Positions 21,524-22,219 of a DNA stretch of 22,219 nt are shown one piece after another. The position numbers and the translations under genes were made by a program. The first letter of the stretch is position 1. Every line of letters starts with the position of its first letter. Under the pieces are notes generated by a model. That model was not told where the DNA came from, ran no database searches, and saw only the letters and a list, made by a program, of their open reading frames with translations. The stretch covers positions 1-22,219 of the forward strand of contig VBJR01000165.1 in the NCBI GenBank assembly GCA_005880175.1. The letters are read 5' to 3'. This DNA comes from Chloroflexota bacterium. GTDB taxonomy: Bacteria > Chloroflexota > Dormibacteria > Dormibacterales > Dormibacteraceae.

Positions 21524-22126
21524 TCAGACGTCGGAGCTCGAGGGCAGCGCGCCCTCCAGGATGCTGTCCACCAGGCGCTCGGCGTACGCGTCGGTGGGCC
21601 CCTCGCCGCGGAGCAGCATCCGGTAGTGCAGCGCCCCCGTGAGCTGGTCCACCAGCAGGTCCAGGTCCACCCCCGCCCGCAGCTCCCCGGCGCCCTGCGC
21701 CCGCTCGAGCATGGTCTGGGCGTCGGCCCGGCGCTGCGCGTACAGCCGGGAGAACGCGTCCGCCAGCTCCGGCCGCTGGGCCACCGCCAGGGTCAGCTCG
21801 GCCACCAGCCGGCGCGATCCGGGCACGCGCATGCCCGCCGCGAGCGTGCGGGCGAACGCGTACAGGTCGGCGCGCACGTTGCCGGAGTCGAAGATGGCCA
21901 CACGCATGATGGACGTCAGCGTGTCCAGGACCAGGTGCGAGCGGCTCGGCCAGCGCCGGTACACGGTCGTCTTGGCCACGCCGGCGCGGTCCGCCACCGC
22001 GGCCATCGAGAACCCGTCGTACCCGCGCTCCCGGATCAGTTCCGCGGCGGCGTCGAAGATCGCCTGGTCCGTGGCCTGGAGGCGGGGGCGTCCGCGGCCT
22101 TTCCCCTCCACTTTCGCTACGGACAT
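21524..22126 (-). CDS. TetR/AcrR-family transcriptional regulator
   Basis: This is a 200-residue regulator. The basic N-terminus (VAKVEGKGRGRPRLQATDQA) leads into the TetR DNA-binding domain: AIFDAAAELIRERGYDGFSM and AVADRAGVAKTTVYRRWPSR, with the recognition helix around residues 49-58. The C-terminal ligand/dimer domain (about 75-195) is all-helical with no diagnostic residues, so the inducer is unknown. The start is ATG 22126; there is no Shine-Dalgarno site and TACAGT lies 11 nt upstream, within an inverted repeat. It is convergent with the methyltransferase and follows a gene cut by the window edge, possibly its target. Confidence 0.93.
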   Translation of the reverse strand: MSVAKVEGKGRGRPRLQATDQAIFDAAAELIRERGYDGFSMAAVADRAGVAKTTVYRRWPSRSHLVLDTLTSIMRVAIFDSGNVRADLYAFARTLAAGMRVPGSRRLVAELTLAVAQRPELADAFSRLYAQRRADAQTMLERAQGAGELRAGVDLDLLVDQLTGALHYRMLLRGEGPTDAYAERLVDSILEGALPSSSDV

Positions 22127-22148
22127 TTCGAAACGAACTGTATCAGTT
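22127..22148 (-). promoter_or_regulatory. Candidate promoter and operator of the TetR gene
   Basis: AACTG (22136-22140) and CAGTT (22144-22148) form a perfect inverted repeat around TAT. The minus-strand -10 candidate TACAGT (RC of 22138-22143) lies inside it, 11 nt before the ATG. A TetR dimer bound here would block its own transcription. The 5-bp arms are short, so chance occurrence is possible. Confidence 0.35.
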
Positions 22149-22171
22149 GGTACCGCGCCAGCACCGTCCGG

Positions 22172-22219
22172 TCATCCGACCTCCCGCGGCGGCGCGACCC
22201 CGAACCGCTCGCCGATGGC
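22172..22219 (-). CDS. C-terminal end of an unidentified gene, cut by the window edge
   Basis: Reading leftward from the window edge, 15 codons give AIGERFGVAPPREVG and end at TGA (22172-22174). All third positions are G or C, except in the stop codon, which fits the coding style of the window. The stop is 45 bp before the TetR start. The fragment is too short to identify. Confidence 0.4.
   Translation of the reverse strand, partial: AIGERFGVAPPREVG

Overview
The window is very GC-rich bacterial chromosome with densely packed genes, many GTG and TTG starts, strongly GC-biased third codon positions and many 4-nt stop/start overlaps. The gene content (AIM24-family protein, GreA, M24 peptidase, class F sortase with a DUF4397 surface protein, GH18 with a PLL-type propeller, ECF sigma with a membrane partner, many single-domain secreted proteins) fits a soil-type high-GC lineage such as Dormibacterota/Chloroflexota or a deep actinobacterium. 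I cannot fix the phylum from sequence alone. I saw no rRNA, tRNA, CRISPR array, transposase or phage gene.

Layout. (1) 1-226: a T-tract terminator that may close a + strand gene lying mostly outside the window, then a GC-rich hairpin. (2) 227-6209, leftward: a four-TM protein, greA, an M24 peptidase, a Fur-family regulator, an AIM24-family protein and a secreted GH18/PLL-repeat enzyme. (3) 6286-7820: a divergent pair, DUF488 leftward and a TlpA-like lipoprotein rightward, sharing only a 20-bp intergenic region. (4) 7824-16151, leftward: an envelope operon reading acyl-CoA dehydrogenase (broken by a -1 frameshift), lipoprotein, BcsB-like secreted protein, a 48-codon ORF produced by a local duplication, small membrane protein, DUF4397 surface protein, class F sortase, and a YukD/ubiquitin-like plus ParA/MinD ATPase. 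(5) 16199-16894, rightward: a ribbon-helix-helix protein fused to two ClpC-type N domains. (6) 16912-20338, leftward: ECF sigma, membrane anti-sigma-like protein and NUDIX hydrolase, closed by a hairpin, then a secreted Ig-like protein and a coiled-coil/PH-like protein. (7) 20408-21433, rightward: an RNA-type SAM methyltransferase. (8) 21524-22219, leftward: a TetR regulator and the last codons of another gene.

Two initiation modes are visible. Several first genes of transcription units have no Shine-Dalgarno sequence but carry a TAnnnT-like -10 box 8-11 nt before the start codon, which suggests leaderless mRNAs. Other genes, mostly downstream ones, have strong AGGAGG-type sites, and two of these appear to start at CTG. 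The most novel-looking content is the envelope operon (BcsB-like, DUF4397, sortase, ubiquitin-like/MinD ATPase), its internal 143-bp duplication that preserves GTGA coupling at both ends, and the RHH-ClpN-ClpN fusion.
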